The translations under genes and the position numbers were made by a program. Shown piece by piece: positions 32,456 to 40,739 of a DNA stretch of 64,000 bases. The notes beneath the pieces were generated by a model. The model saw nothing but the letters and a program-made list of their open reading frames with translations. It did not search any database and was not told the origin of the DNA. Source of the DNA: Trichomonas vaginalis G3 (taxonomy: Eukaryota > Parabasalia > Trichomonadida > Trichomonadidae); the NCBI RefSeq assembly GCF_026262505.1, contig NC_067204.1, positions 12,232,522-12,296,521 on the forward strand. Reading direction: 5' to 3'. Every line of letters starts with the position of its first letter. Within the stretch, counting starts at the first letter, position 1.

Positions 32456-33118
32456 TTACTCACAATATTTTTGTACAAAACGACCCCAAGCTTTTAACTT
32501 CTTTTCTGCAGCTTCTAATGTTATCTTAGCGAGTTCATATTCTCTAAATTCTCTCTTTAAATCTTCTTGTTCCCATTGGTCTAGTTCGTATGGAGAATCT
32601 CTATAACCAGAACATATCTCACGTTCATGTTCTATTTGTTTTTCATGCATTTTTCTAACTTCTTGTTCGAACAAAGGTTTAGCATTCTCTACTGTATCTT
32701 CAAGTTCTTCTTCATCTAATTTCTCATGAACTTTCTTGTCTATGGAGTCCATAATTTTTCCAACTGCTATACAATATTTTGGAGAAGCCCACATTGCTAT
32801 ATAGTTTACGAGTCTTGGGTCTACATACGTTCCTCTAACCTGTTTGATTTCATCAGGAATTCCTGCATGAACTTTGTATAAAAAGCAACCGTCGGAATTC
32901 CGACGGTTGGTATATTCTTCACAAAATGCCGTATAATACTCTTCCCAGGACTTATTTTCCAACAACTTTCTAAAGTCTTTCCTAAACTGCTGACACATAT
33001 TTGTTGCATTTATATAACCATCCTTGTCTCTACGTAAGACTTCAATACCGTTGTAAGTGCCTTTTGTGAATGTTTCGCCATTAGATTTGTTCGTGAACGT
33101 TTTTGCTTCGACTGTCAT
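32456..33118 (-). CDS. KilA-N domain protein (Maverick)
   Basis: 220 residues, open. The N-terminal KilA-N domain is clear: YNGIEVLRRDKDGYINATNM, then the FRKLLENKSWEEYY helix and RGTYVDPRLVNYIAMWASPK. The C-terminal half is a charged coiled coil ending KLKAWGRFVQKYC. KilA-N domains are DNA-binding domains shared by phages and large DNA viruses; a regulatory role is likely. A remnant of a second copy lies at about 33,900-34,000. Confidence 0.8.
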   Translation of the reverse strand: MTVEAKTFTNKSNGETFTKGTYNGIEVLRRDKDGYINATNMCQQFRKDFRKLLENKSWEEYYTAFCEEYTNRRNSDGCFLYKVHAGIPDEIKQVRGTYVDPRLVNYIAMWASPKYCIAVGKIMDSIDKKVHEKLDEEELEDTVENAKPLFEQEVRKMHEKQIEHEREICSGYRDSPYELDQWEQEDLKREFREYELAKITLEAAEKKLKAWGRFVQKYCE

Positions 33119-33159
33119 TTTCAGTTCTTACAATAAAAATAAAAAATATTTTTTGGTGG

Positions 33160-33215
33160 GACGTCGGACATTCGTTTGTGGCTTAACCGTCGGACATTCG
33201 TTTGTGGCTTAACCG
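33160..33215. repeat. Direct repeat, two copies of 26 bases
   Basis: CGTCGGACATTCGTTTGTGG followed by CTTAAC occurs twice in tandem and partly a third time. The same word occurs near 29,425, linking the two repeat-rich gaps. Confidence 0.8.
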
Positions 33216-33226
33216 TCGGACCACCA

Positions 33227-33563
33227 ACGATAAAAATCTCTGCTACTAGCAGTACTGCTACTGACAGTAGCAGTACTTTTACTGACAGTAGCAGTACTTT
33301 TTCTGACAGTAGCAGTACTTTTACTGACAGTAGCAGTACTTTTTCTGACAGTAGCAGTACTTTTACTGACAGTAGCAGTACTTTTACTGACAGTAGCAGT
33401 ACTTTATCGTCGAAAACCCTCTCAAATTTTCCTTTTTACTGACGGTAGCAGTACTTTTACTGACAGTAGCAGTACTTTTACTGACAGTAGCAGTACTTTT
33501 ACTGACAGTAGCAGTACTTTTACTGTCAGTAGCAGTACTGCTAGTAGCAGAGATTTTTATCGT
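33227..33563. repeat. 337-bp inverted-repeat unit filled with 21-bp tandem repeats
   Basis: Perfect 41-base inverted repeats (33227-33267 and 33523-33563, starting ACGATAAAAATCTCTGC) enclose two blocks of a 21-base unit (TTTTACTGACAGTAGCAGTA type) separated by about 40 unique bases near 33400-33440. The unit core GTAGCAGTACTGCTAC is itself palindromic. CCA stands on both outer sides. No coding capacity. Confidence 0.9.
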
Positions 33564-33570
33564 CCAACTT

Positions 33571-33690
33571 TACAAATGTAAACTCCTATCGTTCTATTTT
33601 CTTCACTAGGGTCTAACACCAAAGTAACCTTACAAATGTAAACTTATATCGTTCTATTTTCTTCACTAGGGTCTAACACCAAAGTAACCT
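33571..33690. repeat. Tandem duplication of 60 bases
   Basis: 33571-33630 and 33631-33690 both run from TACAAATGTAAAC to CCAAAGTAACCT and differ only at about three bases. This is a young duplication right beside the tRNA-like unit. Confidence 0.95.
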
Positions 33691-33730
33691 ATGTACATGA
33701 AATTTCACTGCATAAAAGGAAAAAACTTGC

Positions 33731-33802
33731 GCGAATCGGGATTTGAACCGAGGTCTTCGACGCCTGTAACGAGGTAGCCCATACCACTGAGCTATGAGCC
33801 GC
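33731..33802 (-). tRNA. tRNA-like unit inside the Maverick
   Basis: On the minus strand the sequence has a perfect A box (TAGCTCAGTGG), a D stem GCTC/GGGC, a perfect B box (GGTTCAAATCC) and a run of six T just after the 3' end (A-run 33720-33725). Spacing is that of a 72-base tRNA. The acceptor and anticodon stems pair imperfectly in my folding, so the anticodon is not assigned (TAC is one reading). It may be a degenerate tRNA, a tRNA-derived Pol III unit, or an element-borne tRNA. Confidence 0.45.
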
Positions 33803-33879
33803 TTGCATATTTTTAAGTAAAATATAGTATATTTGTCATACAGTGAAGGATGACCAAACTTAAAAAAAATAAAGTTAGT

Positions 33880-34000
33880 TTTATTTTTTTCTGTCTTAAG
33901 GAAATTCATGAAAATTTACCTGTTGAATTTTGTATAAAAAGCAACCCGCTGTTTTCCGCGGGTTGGTATATTCTTCACAAAATGCTTGTTTTGAGGTCGA
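33880..34000 (-). pseudogene. Remnant of a second KilA-N gene
   Basis: The minus strand reads AFCEEYTNPRKTAGCFLYKI, closely matching AFCEEYTNRRNSDGCFLYKV of the intact KilA-N protein; the DNA around GTATAAAAAGCAACC...GGTTGGTATATTCTTC is also alike. Only a fragment of the domain remains. Confidence 0.75.
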
Positions 34001-34044
34001 GCCACTTTTGGCTCCACCGTATTTTTTCAACCAAAATATATTTT

Positions 34045-34905
34045 TCAATACTTTTTCAGCACTTTTCCGTAGTTGTATATGAAAGACAATTCGAGATAAA
34101 AGTCGTAGTACAATGGTATAATATGCTGCACACCGTTTGTTGTAAACCAAACTTGAAAGTCAGAGAAACTGTTACTAGGTGGTTCGTAGAATTTAGAAGC
34201 AAAGTCATAAAAGTCCTTACCAATACATAGAAAACTATTGTTGCTTGAACTGAAACTTGCATGACATATAACATTTTGAGGGTCAAACACGTTTTTATAA
34301 ACTGTCAAATCTGTTGGTGGGCGTATAAATTTAAACGGACCGTCAGGTGGTAATGGTTCGTTCTGGTTTAGTAACCGAAGAAATTGCGCCCAAGAACGTT
34401 TGTCTACTTCCCAAAATAAAAACTGTGTACTTCTTCGAGGGTTAATTTCAATCCTTTGAAATGAAACTGTGGAGTTCATCTTGTCATATTCTAGTTTCAG
34501 ATAGTATGTTCCATTTAGTAAAGAGTCGTATTTTTCTTGAAATTCCCAGTAGTATTTGTTTATTTGAGTTTGAAAGTCATTTAGAGTTTTCTCAAGACTT
34601 TCGTCTGAACGAACTGTAAAGATTCTCATTTCGTCAAATTTGTCTATTAGACCATCAGAACCTTCATACTGCCCATGAAAATATACTGCAAACATAAAAG
34701 CGTTAGTTCTATTTGAAAACAAAACTCTTCTAAATCCTATTGCCTTTGCATCTGAAGGACTTTGAAGCCAACGAATTGGATAGTCAAACCTGTATGAACG
34801 GGATGAAATTTCCTCATCTGATATAGTCCTACCGGCGTTTGTAAAGATATAGTCTAACGGTTTTGTATCTGCTACTTTTGTTCTTTGTTTTTCAACCTGA
34901 AACAT
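34045..34905 (-). CDS. Maverick protein of unknown family, paralogue A
   Basis: 286 residues, open, beta-rich and aromatic, with no membrane segment. Blocks such as FDYPIRWLQSPSDAKAIGFRR, VFDPQNVICHASFSSSNNSF and YYDFYLELSFIYNY are repeated in a decayed relative on the other strand at about 40,740-41,570. Two copies in one element and a composition of many beta strands point to a virion surface or receptor-type protein, but this is inference. Confidence 0.6.
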   Translation of the reverse strand: MFQVEKQRTKVADTKPLDYIFTNAGRTISDEEISSRSYRFDYPIRWLQSPSDAKAIGFRRVLFSNRTNAFMFAVYFHGQYEGSDGLIDKFDEMRIFTVRSDESLEKTLNDFQTQINKYYWEFQEKYDSLLNGTYYLKLEYDKMNSTVSFQRIEINPRRSTQFLFWEVDKRSWAQFLRLLNQNEPLPPDGPFKFIRPPTDLTVYKNVFDPQNVICHASFSSSNNSFLCIGKDFYDFASKFYEPPSNSFSDFQVWFTTNGVQHIIPLYYDFYLELSFIYNYGKVLKKY

Positions 34906-34979
34906 TTAATATATGTAAAAATATACTGTTTTAAAAAATGTTTTAAAATGGTATGCAATGTTTTACTTCATGCAACGTT

Positions 34980-37133
34980 TTACTTCATGCAATGTTTAAC
35001 TATTTCACCATCTTCTTTAACAGCCCAGTACTTTCGCTTGGAGAGAACATGAACTTCGGAAAATACCTTGTCTAGCTTAAAACAGCCCATCTTTTCACCG
35101 ACTAAACCCATTTCAATGAGTTTGTTGTACCCTTCTTCGTTCGTCATGAGTGCGTCAATGTTCTCATAGTAAACCACAACTTTCGATTTGACTTCGGAGA
35201 AGAATTTGTTGTAGTTGTCAAGGACTGCTTTTGCGAACTGAGGGTAAGACCAATGTTCGACAATAGGTTTTAATGTGGTTACTAAGCCACTTTGACCTTG
35301 AGTGAATTCGTACTTCAAAACAAAAGGGGAGAACCTTTCAACAAAGTTGTCGACCTTCTCATAATGTTTACTCTTCATCTCTTGAGGTTTTTTAATGGAA
35401 TATCCCCATGTCGAATTCATAAGCAATTTGAGTGTCATTGCAAGTTTGGGGTTTGAAGCTTTCCTAATATCATATAGTTGTTGTATGACTTTTCCAACTG
35501 TATAGTTCCTTCCTGGGAACTCACCGTCTTCGTTTGGAATTCCAGTCGGGATATATTGGACGAACCTCATGTACGCAGCGTTAAGGTCGACATAGTATAT
35601 CTTTTCATCTGAGTCGAACTTGTCGCATCCAATCGGACCAGTTCGTGGAAATTCAAGTGAGTCTCTTATCTTCTGAGAAACTTCTCCTGTTATCTCATAA
35701 ACATCGTCGAAGCAACCTGTTTCATATAAAACCTTCTGACCTAACTCAGATGCTCTCCAATACAATTTGACGTCAATTGGATTTCTCAATGGAAGTTTGT
35801 TTATAGCATCTTGAAGTTCTTGCAACCTCATTGGAAGTTCTTCTGGTTCAGGTTGGTATCCGAACAATCCAACTCCTTTTGGAACTGTGTACTTCTTTTG
35901 TACTAGAACTTTGTCTGGAACAACTTTTGGTCTTGCTAACAGTGAAAAGTTTGTTTCGTCTTTTGGTACAAAACTTTCTGTCAGCTTGTCATCTGGAATT
36001 GGTTCCAACAAACCTTTCTCGAAAAGAATGTTTACAGCTCTGACAATGTTGCACTTACTTTTACCAAAGAATGGGTTTGTAAGACTTTCGTTCAACATGA
36101 AGTGGTTGTGGACAATTACAATCTTCAACCATGGTAAGTCTTTGTCAACAACATAGTCGTCATGTGAAGAACCTTTCTCAGTCGGTATGTTGACTCGGAT
36201 ATTGACATTTGCCAACGGTGCAATTTTTGCCAATTGACCTCTGAGCATGTACCTTGTCTTCACACATGACTCAAGATACTTCATTTTCTCTTCTGAAACA
36301 AGACCAGAGTTCCTGAGACATGTAAGAATGCAAGGTTCATTGACAATTGTTTCAATTGAATTGTAAATTCCATACCTTGTCAAGTCAATGTCAGACTTAT
36401 TTATGAACGGGAAGTATCCAGCATGTTGTCTGACTGCTTGAGGGTTCGGTTGGTACCATTCAAATTTTACACTTGCAATTCCTTCAATTGCATTCAGGAT
36501 GTCTGAGTCGGAGTCAACCATTTGTTCTCTCTTTGTAGTCTTGAAAGCGTCAAGAAGCATTGCAGCTGTTGTGACATTGCCATGCGCATAGTATATATGA
36601 CCGTCCAAATCTGTTACGGTTAGTCTGAGATTGTATCCTTTCTTATTTCCATCTTGAATTGCAGCAAGTACTCCCATGAAGCCTTCTTTGTTCTTTCCTT
36701 CGTCAAAGTTTACTGTAAAGGTTCGACCAGATGTAATTTGACTTCTAACTTCACGGTACTTTTCATATGCATATCTTGTTCTTTCCATGGGAGCATGTTT
36801 GTCTTCACCTTTTCCTTTTTTCCTTCTCAAAGGATGCAATTGTTCGTCATGTTTCCAGTAGAATCTGGCAAAGCCGTCGTGTCCTTCAACTTGAGGCTCA
36901 CTAACATTGAAAGGCAAGTTCATAAGACGTTCTTCTTCTAACCTCTCTAATCTGTTTGGATAGTTGGTTCGCGCTGTTTTTAAGTCCATCTCATAGGTCA
37001 GACCAGCCAGTTTGTCATAGACTTTTATGGGTCTTCCCTTCCTATATTTAAACTTCTTCGAAACTCTCCAACCATATCTTTGCAACTCTGCTTTTATTCT
37101 AGCAGATTTTCTATCCATTCTATATGGGGGCAT
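34980..37133 (-). CDS. Maverick family-B DNA polymerase (protein-primed type)
   Basis: 717 residues, open. The basic N-terminus (MPPYRMDRKSARIKAELQRYG) is typical of Trichomonas Maverick polymerases. Polymerase blocks: motif A-like YYVDLNAAYMRFVQYIPTG, motif B-like LMNSTWGYSIKKP, motif C-like VVYYENIDALMT, and a C-terminal KRKYWAV block. Protein-primed PolB replicates the element from its inverted termini. The length is at the short end for Polinton polymerases. Confidence 0.85.
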   Translation of the reverse strand: MPPYRMDRKSARIKAELQRYGWRVSKKFKYRKGRPIKVYDKLAGLTYEMDLKTARTNYPNRLERLEEERLMNLPFNVSEPQVEGHDGFARFYWKHDEQLHPLRRKKGKGEDKHAPMERTRYAYEKYREVRSQITSGRTFTVNFDEGKNKEGFMGVLAAIQDGNKKGYNLRLTVTDLDGHIYYAHGNVTTAAMLLDAFKTTKREQMVDSDSDILNAIEGIASVKFEWYQPNPQAVRQHAGYFPFINKSDIDLTRYGIYNSIETIVNEPCILTCLRNSGLVSEEKMKYLESCVKTRYMLRGQLAKIAPLANVNIRVNIPTEKGSSHDDYVVDKDLPWLKIVIVHNHFMLNESLTNPFFGKSKCNIVRAVNILFEKGLLEPIPDDKLTESFVPKDETNFSLLARPKVVPDKVLVQKKYTVPKGVGLFGYQPEPEELPMRLQELQDAINKLPLRNPIDVKLYWRASELGQKVLYETGCFDDVYEITGEVSQKIRDSLEFPRTGPIGCDKFDSDEKIYYVDLNAAYMRFVQYIPTGIPNEDGEFPGRNYTVGKVIQQLYDIRKASNPKLAMTLKLLMNSTWGYSIKKPQEMKSKHYEKVDNFVERFSPFVLKYEFTQGQSGLVTTLKPIVEHWSYPQFAKAVLDNYNKFFSEVKSKVVVYYENIDALMTNEEGYNKLIEMGLVGEKMGCFKLDKVFSEVHVLSKRKYWAVKEDGEIVKHCMK

Positions 37134-37166
37134 TTTTATAAAAATAAAAAAATATATTTTTTCTCT

Positions 37167-37751
37167 TTACTTTACATAACTACCTGCTGCCATAAGTCTT
37201 TGACGCCAACCCATACCAGCTAATGAAGGTTGACTTGGTTTAGTTTGAAAACTAACCTTTGTTTTTGGTTTATCTTCAGTTTTTGGCTCACCTTCTTCTA
37301 TCGGTTTTTCGTCACTTTTTGGTTCCTCTGACTTTACCTCACTTGCAGGTATGGTTGTGTCGTCAACATCTTCATAAATATCATATGCCATTTGTTTTTG
37401 TTTTCCTTTCAACTTTTTGTGTTTGTTGTAAAGTTTAGAATATTTCGACTCTAAGTCAATGAGATGTTCTATAATGAACTGTTGGTCAGTGAAGTAAACT
37501 TTTCCATCTGTTGTCTCGAAAGCTCCTTCAGACTTCAATATTTTATTTGTGAGAGTCTGTTTCTTTTTTGAGATACTAGCCGTTCCATTTCTATGAAAAG
37601 TGACTTTATAGTTAGGGTTTGTATTTCCAGACCTGGCACTTTCTATTATTGAATTTTTCTCTTCATCTGTAAGTTCTTTGACAGGTTTTGACAATGGTTC
37701 TGAACTTTTTGTTTGTGGTGTCAAATCTACCGTTTCAACTTCTTCGGTCAT
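37167..37751 (-). CDS. Maverick acidic/helical protein, unknown
   Basis: 194 residues, open. A charged N-terminus (MTEEVETVDLTPQTKSSEPL), a central Lys-rich helix, a Glu/Pro/Lys low-complexity stretch, and the end SLAGMGWRQRLMAAGSYVK. Its ATG is preceded by TTTTTACTGAGATGAA, the same leader as the next small gene. A capsid accessory or scaffold role is possible but unproven. Confidence 0.55.
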   Translation of the reverse strand: MTEEVETVDLTPQTKSSEPLSKPVKELTDEEKNSIIESARSGNTNPNYKVTFHRNGTASISKKKQTLTNKILKSEGAFETTDGKVYFTDQQFIIEHLIDLESKYSKLYNKHKKLKGKQKQMAYDIYEDVDDTTIPASEVKSEEPKSDEKPIEEGEPKTEDKPKTKVSFQTKPSQPSLAGMGWRQRLMAAGSYVK

Positions 37752-37769
37752 TTCATCTCAGTAAAAATT

Positions 37770-37925
37770 TTAGTTTGTTTTGTTTTCAACTGGTTGTTTA
37801 GGTTTTTTAAGTCGGTCTAAAACTTCCTGAGGTATAGGAAGAACTTGACAAACACGTGGTTGTGTAACTGCTGGAAGTCGACAAATCCATCTTGAACCCA
37901 TTTGTCTCAATGCTGTATTGTTCAT
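37770..37925 (-). CDS. 51-residue Maverick protein
   Basis: A short open frame, MNNTALRQMGSRWICRLPAV to a Pro/Lys-rich end (LKKPKQPVENKTN). It is supported by its fit between two genes in the same direction and by a leader (TTTTTTACTGAGATGAA) nearly identical to that of the gene downstream. No family recognised. Confidence 0.5.
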   Translation of the reverse strand: MNNTALRQMGSRWICRLPAVTQPRVCQVLPIPQEVLDRLKKPKQPVENKTN

Positions 37926-37944
37926 TTCATCTCAGTAAAAAACT

Positions 37945-38346
37945 TTACATTCCCCACGTTTGAGGCGGTTGAGGTTGGTTGTTGTTTACCCACTGTTGTG
38001 CATGGTTATATCCTCTGTTAAAGAATCTTTCACCTTGGTCCATATAGTGTCCTGCTTGGTTATAGTAGTCATTTGCTTTGTTATAATAGTTTCCTGCTTG
38101 TCTTCCTACATTGTCCATCCATCCTTGAACTTTTCCTCTTGTTTCAGGATTTGGAATAAGATTTGCTGCATCTCGTGCTACCTCCCAACCTTTCTGTACG
38201 GTTTGTATAATAGGTTGCGCTTTCTCTTTCAGTATACCTAATGTACTCAAAATCTTCCTTCCAATTCCAAATGCACCTCTGGCTATTGTTCCCACTGCGG
38301 GCAAAAATCTGGATGCAACTCCTGCTAATGCGCCAAATAAACCCAT
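37945..38346 (-). CDS. Small amphipathic protein (pVI-like?) of the Maverick
   Basis: 133 residues, open. The N-terminus MGLFGALAGVASRFLPAVGT is a glycine/hydrophobic amphipathic helix, followed by further helices and a Tyr/Asn/Gln-rich, repeated C-terminus (AGNYYNKANDYYNQAGHY). The shape recalls membrane-lytic minor capsid proteins such as adenovirus VI; the resemblance is of architecture, not proven homology. It is divergent from the integrase, only 17 bases away. Confidence 0.55.
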   Translation of the reverse strand: MGLFGALAGVASRFLPAVGTIARGAFGIGRKILSTLGILKEKAQPIIQTVQKGWEVARDAANLIPNPETRGKVQGWMDNVGRQAGNYYNKANDYYNQAGHYMDQGERFFNRGYNHAQQWVNNNQPQPPQTWGM

Positions 38347-38363
38347 TTCTTATGGGTTAAAAA

Positions 38364-39269
38364 ATGACGAATCCGAACAAGGACCCCTATGTTTCTAAAG
38401 CGACAAAGAAAGCACTCATGATAAAAATCTTTAGTTCAACACCAAATGCTTGGTTTATGGATATCTTGGAAAACATTCCGAGGTATAGAGAAGATGGACC
38501 ACCATACTGGCTAATATTTGTCGGTCAAAACACAAGATACTGTGAAGCCATACCATTACAGTCCAAAGCTATTTTAGATATCTTAGCAGCTTTGACAATA
38601 TTCGTTGACAAATACCATCCAACAAAACTGACATCTGACTGTGAAAGTTCTTTCAAATCAGATGATGTAAAAAACTATCTGCGTTCAAAAAATGTAAACC
38701 AATATTTCATTGTCGACCAAAACCATTCTGCTCTTGGTGTCATTGACAGTTGTATAAAAATCTTAAGAGACTTAAATCAACCACAAGGTGGTGAAGTAAA
38801 TGAAATGTCATATGACGACAAGTATAGACATTTCTCCATGGCAAAGATGAGACAAGTTTTAAATATTTACAATAGCCGTAAACAAAAAGGTTTGGGAAAC
38901 CACTCCCCCGAAGAAATGAAAAACAACCCTGACTTAGAGAAAGACTATATATTTAACAATTTAGTCAAAAGAGACAAACAAGAAAGAATGCCGGGCTTCA
39001 AACTTCAGAAAGGTGACAAAGTAAAAATAGAAATACCTAAACGCGACCCATATGAAAATACTATTGACTATGACAACAATGGGAACTCGACAGGTACTCG
39101 CATTCGTGTTCGTAAAAATAGAAGAAAGTATACAAGAGAATATTATGAAGTTTTAGGCAAACATGGCAAAATGTACAGACTGCAAGCAGAAGATAAAACG
39201 ACTATTGTCAGACCTCGTTTCAAAACTTGTCAAAGTTCAAGGTGGTATACTTTCAAAGACAGTTCCTAA
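38364..39269 (+). CDS. Maverick integrase (retroviral-type, rve fold)
   Basis: 301 residues, open. Blocks of the integrase core are in order: YWLIFVGQNTRYCEAIPLQS, KLTSDCESSFKSDDVKNYL, and VDQNHSALGVIDSCIKILRD. The C-terminal part is basic and SH3/chromodomain-like (GDKVKIEIPKRDPYE, then RRKYTREYYEVLGKHGKMY). It would join element ends to target DNA and make the short duplication. It is the hallmark gene of Polintons together with PolB. Confidence 0.88.
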   Translation: MTNPNKDPYVSKATKKALMIKIFSSTPNAWFMDILENIPRYREDGPPYWLIFVGQNTRYCEAIPLQSKAILDILAALTIFVDKYHPTKLTSDCESSFKSDDVKNYLRSKNVNQYFIVDQNHSALGVIDSCIKILRDLNQPQGGEVNEMSYDDKYRHFSMAKMRQVLNIYNSRKQKGLGNHSPEEMKNNPDLEKDYIFNNLVKRDKQERMPGFKLQKGDKVKIEIPKRDPYENTIDYDNNGNSTGTRIRVRKNRRKYTREYYEVLGKHGKMYRLQAEDKTTIVRPRFKTCQSSRWYTFKDSS

Positions 39270-39320
39270 CAAATATAAGACAACTCCTGACGAATATGCT
39301 AAAGAAGTTGAAAATGACGA

Positions 39321-40710
39321 CTAAGCATTTCTATACCATGCACAAACTGTCATGTAAGGTGGCATGTATTTTTTACCTAGTCCTGTAGATGTTGTTGTAA
39401 AAGTATGTTGGTGGTTTCCTCCTGGTTCAGTTTTGTCGAAAAGTCTTTTTTGCTGAATGGTTATAATCTGGAGATAAAACGTCATAGCCAGCTTCATACT
39501 CTGAGTTGTATAATGGGTGGTCTCTTAATGAGTGGCTATGGTCGCCAGAAAAGTTTGTTGTACCAGAATGACTATGTGGTGGCAAGTTGTCGACAGATAT
39601 CGTTTTACTTCCACCTGTTTTCTTTGGAGTGTGTGCACAATACAAAAAACTTTCGAGTATTTGAGTCCAAGTTCCAAAACCAAGTACTACTTCTGGTCTG
39701 GTAGAGTTCATTGACGTATAAATAGAGCCTATAGGATATAATGTTTGAAGTATTTCTGTCTTTAATGTTTGAAGCTCTGTTTTTGTCTGCTTTCTTGTCA
39801 TATAAATCTTGAGCAGTGAATTTAATATTATGTTCATCCTTCATGACATAAACATCTTTACATCTAATGTTTCTCATCGTCGTTATGTCGTCATCCGATG
39901 TTAAACCTTGTGGAAAGTTAGGAGGTTTACAATATAATGCATCCCACAGTTTCTTCAACCGTTCCTTCAATACTTTCTATAGCAACAGTTGTAAAACTTG
40001 TATGTGTATGGTTCTTGTCAGCTTTGTCATCTAACTTTTCTTGTAAGTTTGCAATATTTGCAATGGTATGTGTATGTCCAACGTCACTTTTCCTGTTTAA
40101 GGTTTCTTGTAAGTTTGTAATATTTGCAATGGTATGTGTATGGTTCTTGTCGGCTTTAAGGTCTAAACATCCTGAAACCCACCCTGTATTGGCTTTACCT
40201 TCTAAAATCTTCGATGTCCGTTCATGGTACCATTCAACCATTTCTTTAATTTTTTCATCTTTTTCATCCACATATTCCTTATCTGCCTTCTTCACTAACC
40301 CACTAGCCAGATATGCTAACTCATCGTCAACATATGTTTTATCTGCTTTCTTTTCAACATCCTCTTTCGTTGCATAAGCTTTGTTAGCTCTTTCTTCTTC
40401 TTTTGCTATTGCATCGTCTACATACTCTTTGTCAGCTTTGTTGTCAACATCTGCTTTCAAAAGAAGTTCATCTATAGGTTTCTCGTTTAAAGTTCCTTTT
40501 GTTGGATTTATACAAACAGTATGGTTCTTACTGTCTTGAAATAGAAACTCGTCTGTCAATGGGTTTAATGTCAGTTTTAAGTTTCCTTCTTTCAATGACT
40601 GATATCTTAGAATAGTTTGAAAAGTTTGTTGTGTTCTTATTTAGAGCTTGTATAATGAGTTGTCGGTTGTGTTTTATTTCTCTCATAGACGCTGTTTCAT
40701 TTGACATTTT
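39321..40710 (-). pseudogene. Phage-tail-fibre-like protein of the Maverick, broken
   Basis: The minus strand codes for a shaft with many KADKEYVDDAI / KADKNHTHTIANI-type repeats (40,000-40,550) and then a tip with the phage tail-collar signature: LYPIGSIYTSMN, GFGTWTQI, SVDNLPPHSHSGTT and a final PPYMTVCAWYRNA. These are features of bacteriophage tail fibres and baseplate collar proteins that bind hosts. The gene is broken. In a working element it would be the attachment fibre, comparable in role to the adenovirus fibre. Confidence 0.72.
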
Positions 40711-40739
40711 TATTCTAGATAAAATAGCTTCAATAGAAA

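Noticed and set aside
33227-33563. 21-bp repeats as a CRISPR-like or coding Ser/Thr-rich repeat gene
   Set aside because: No spacers. The Ser/Thr/Asp frame (33176-33442) is a by-product of a 21-base (seven-codon) period with no start context.
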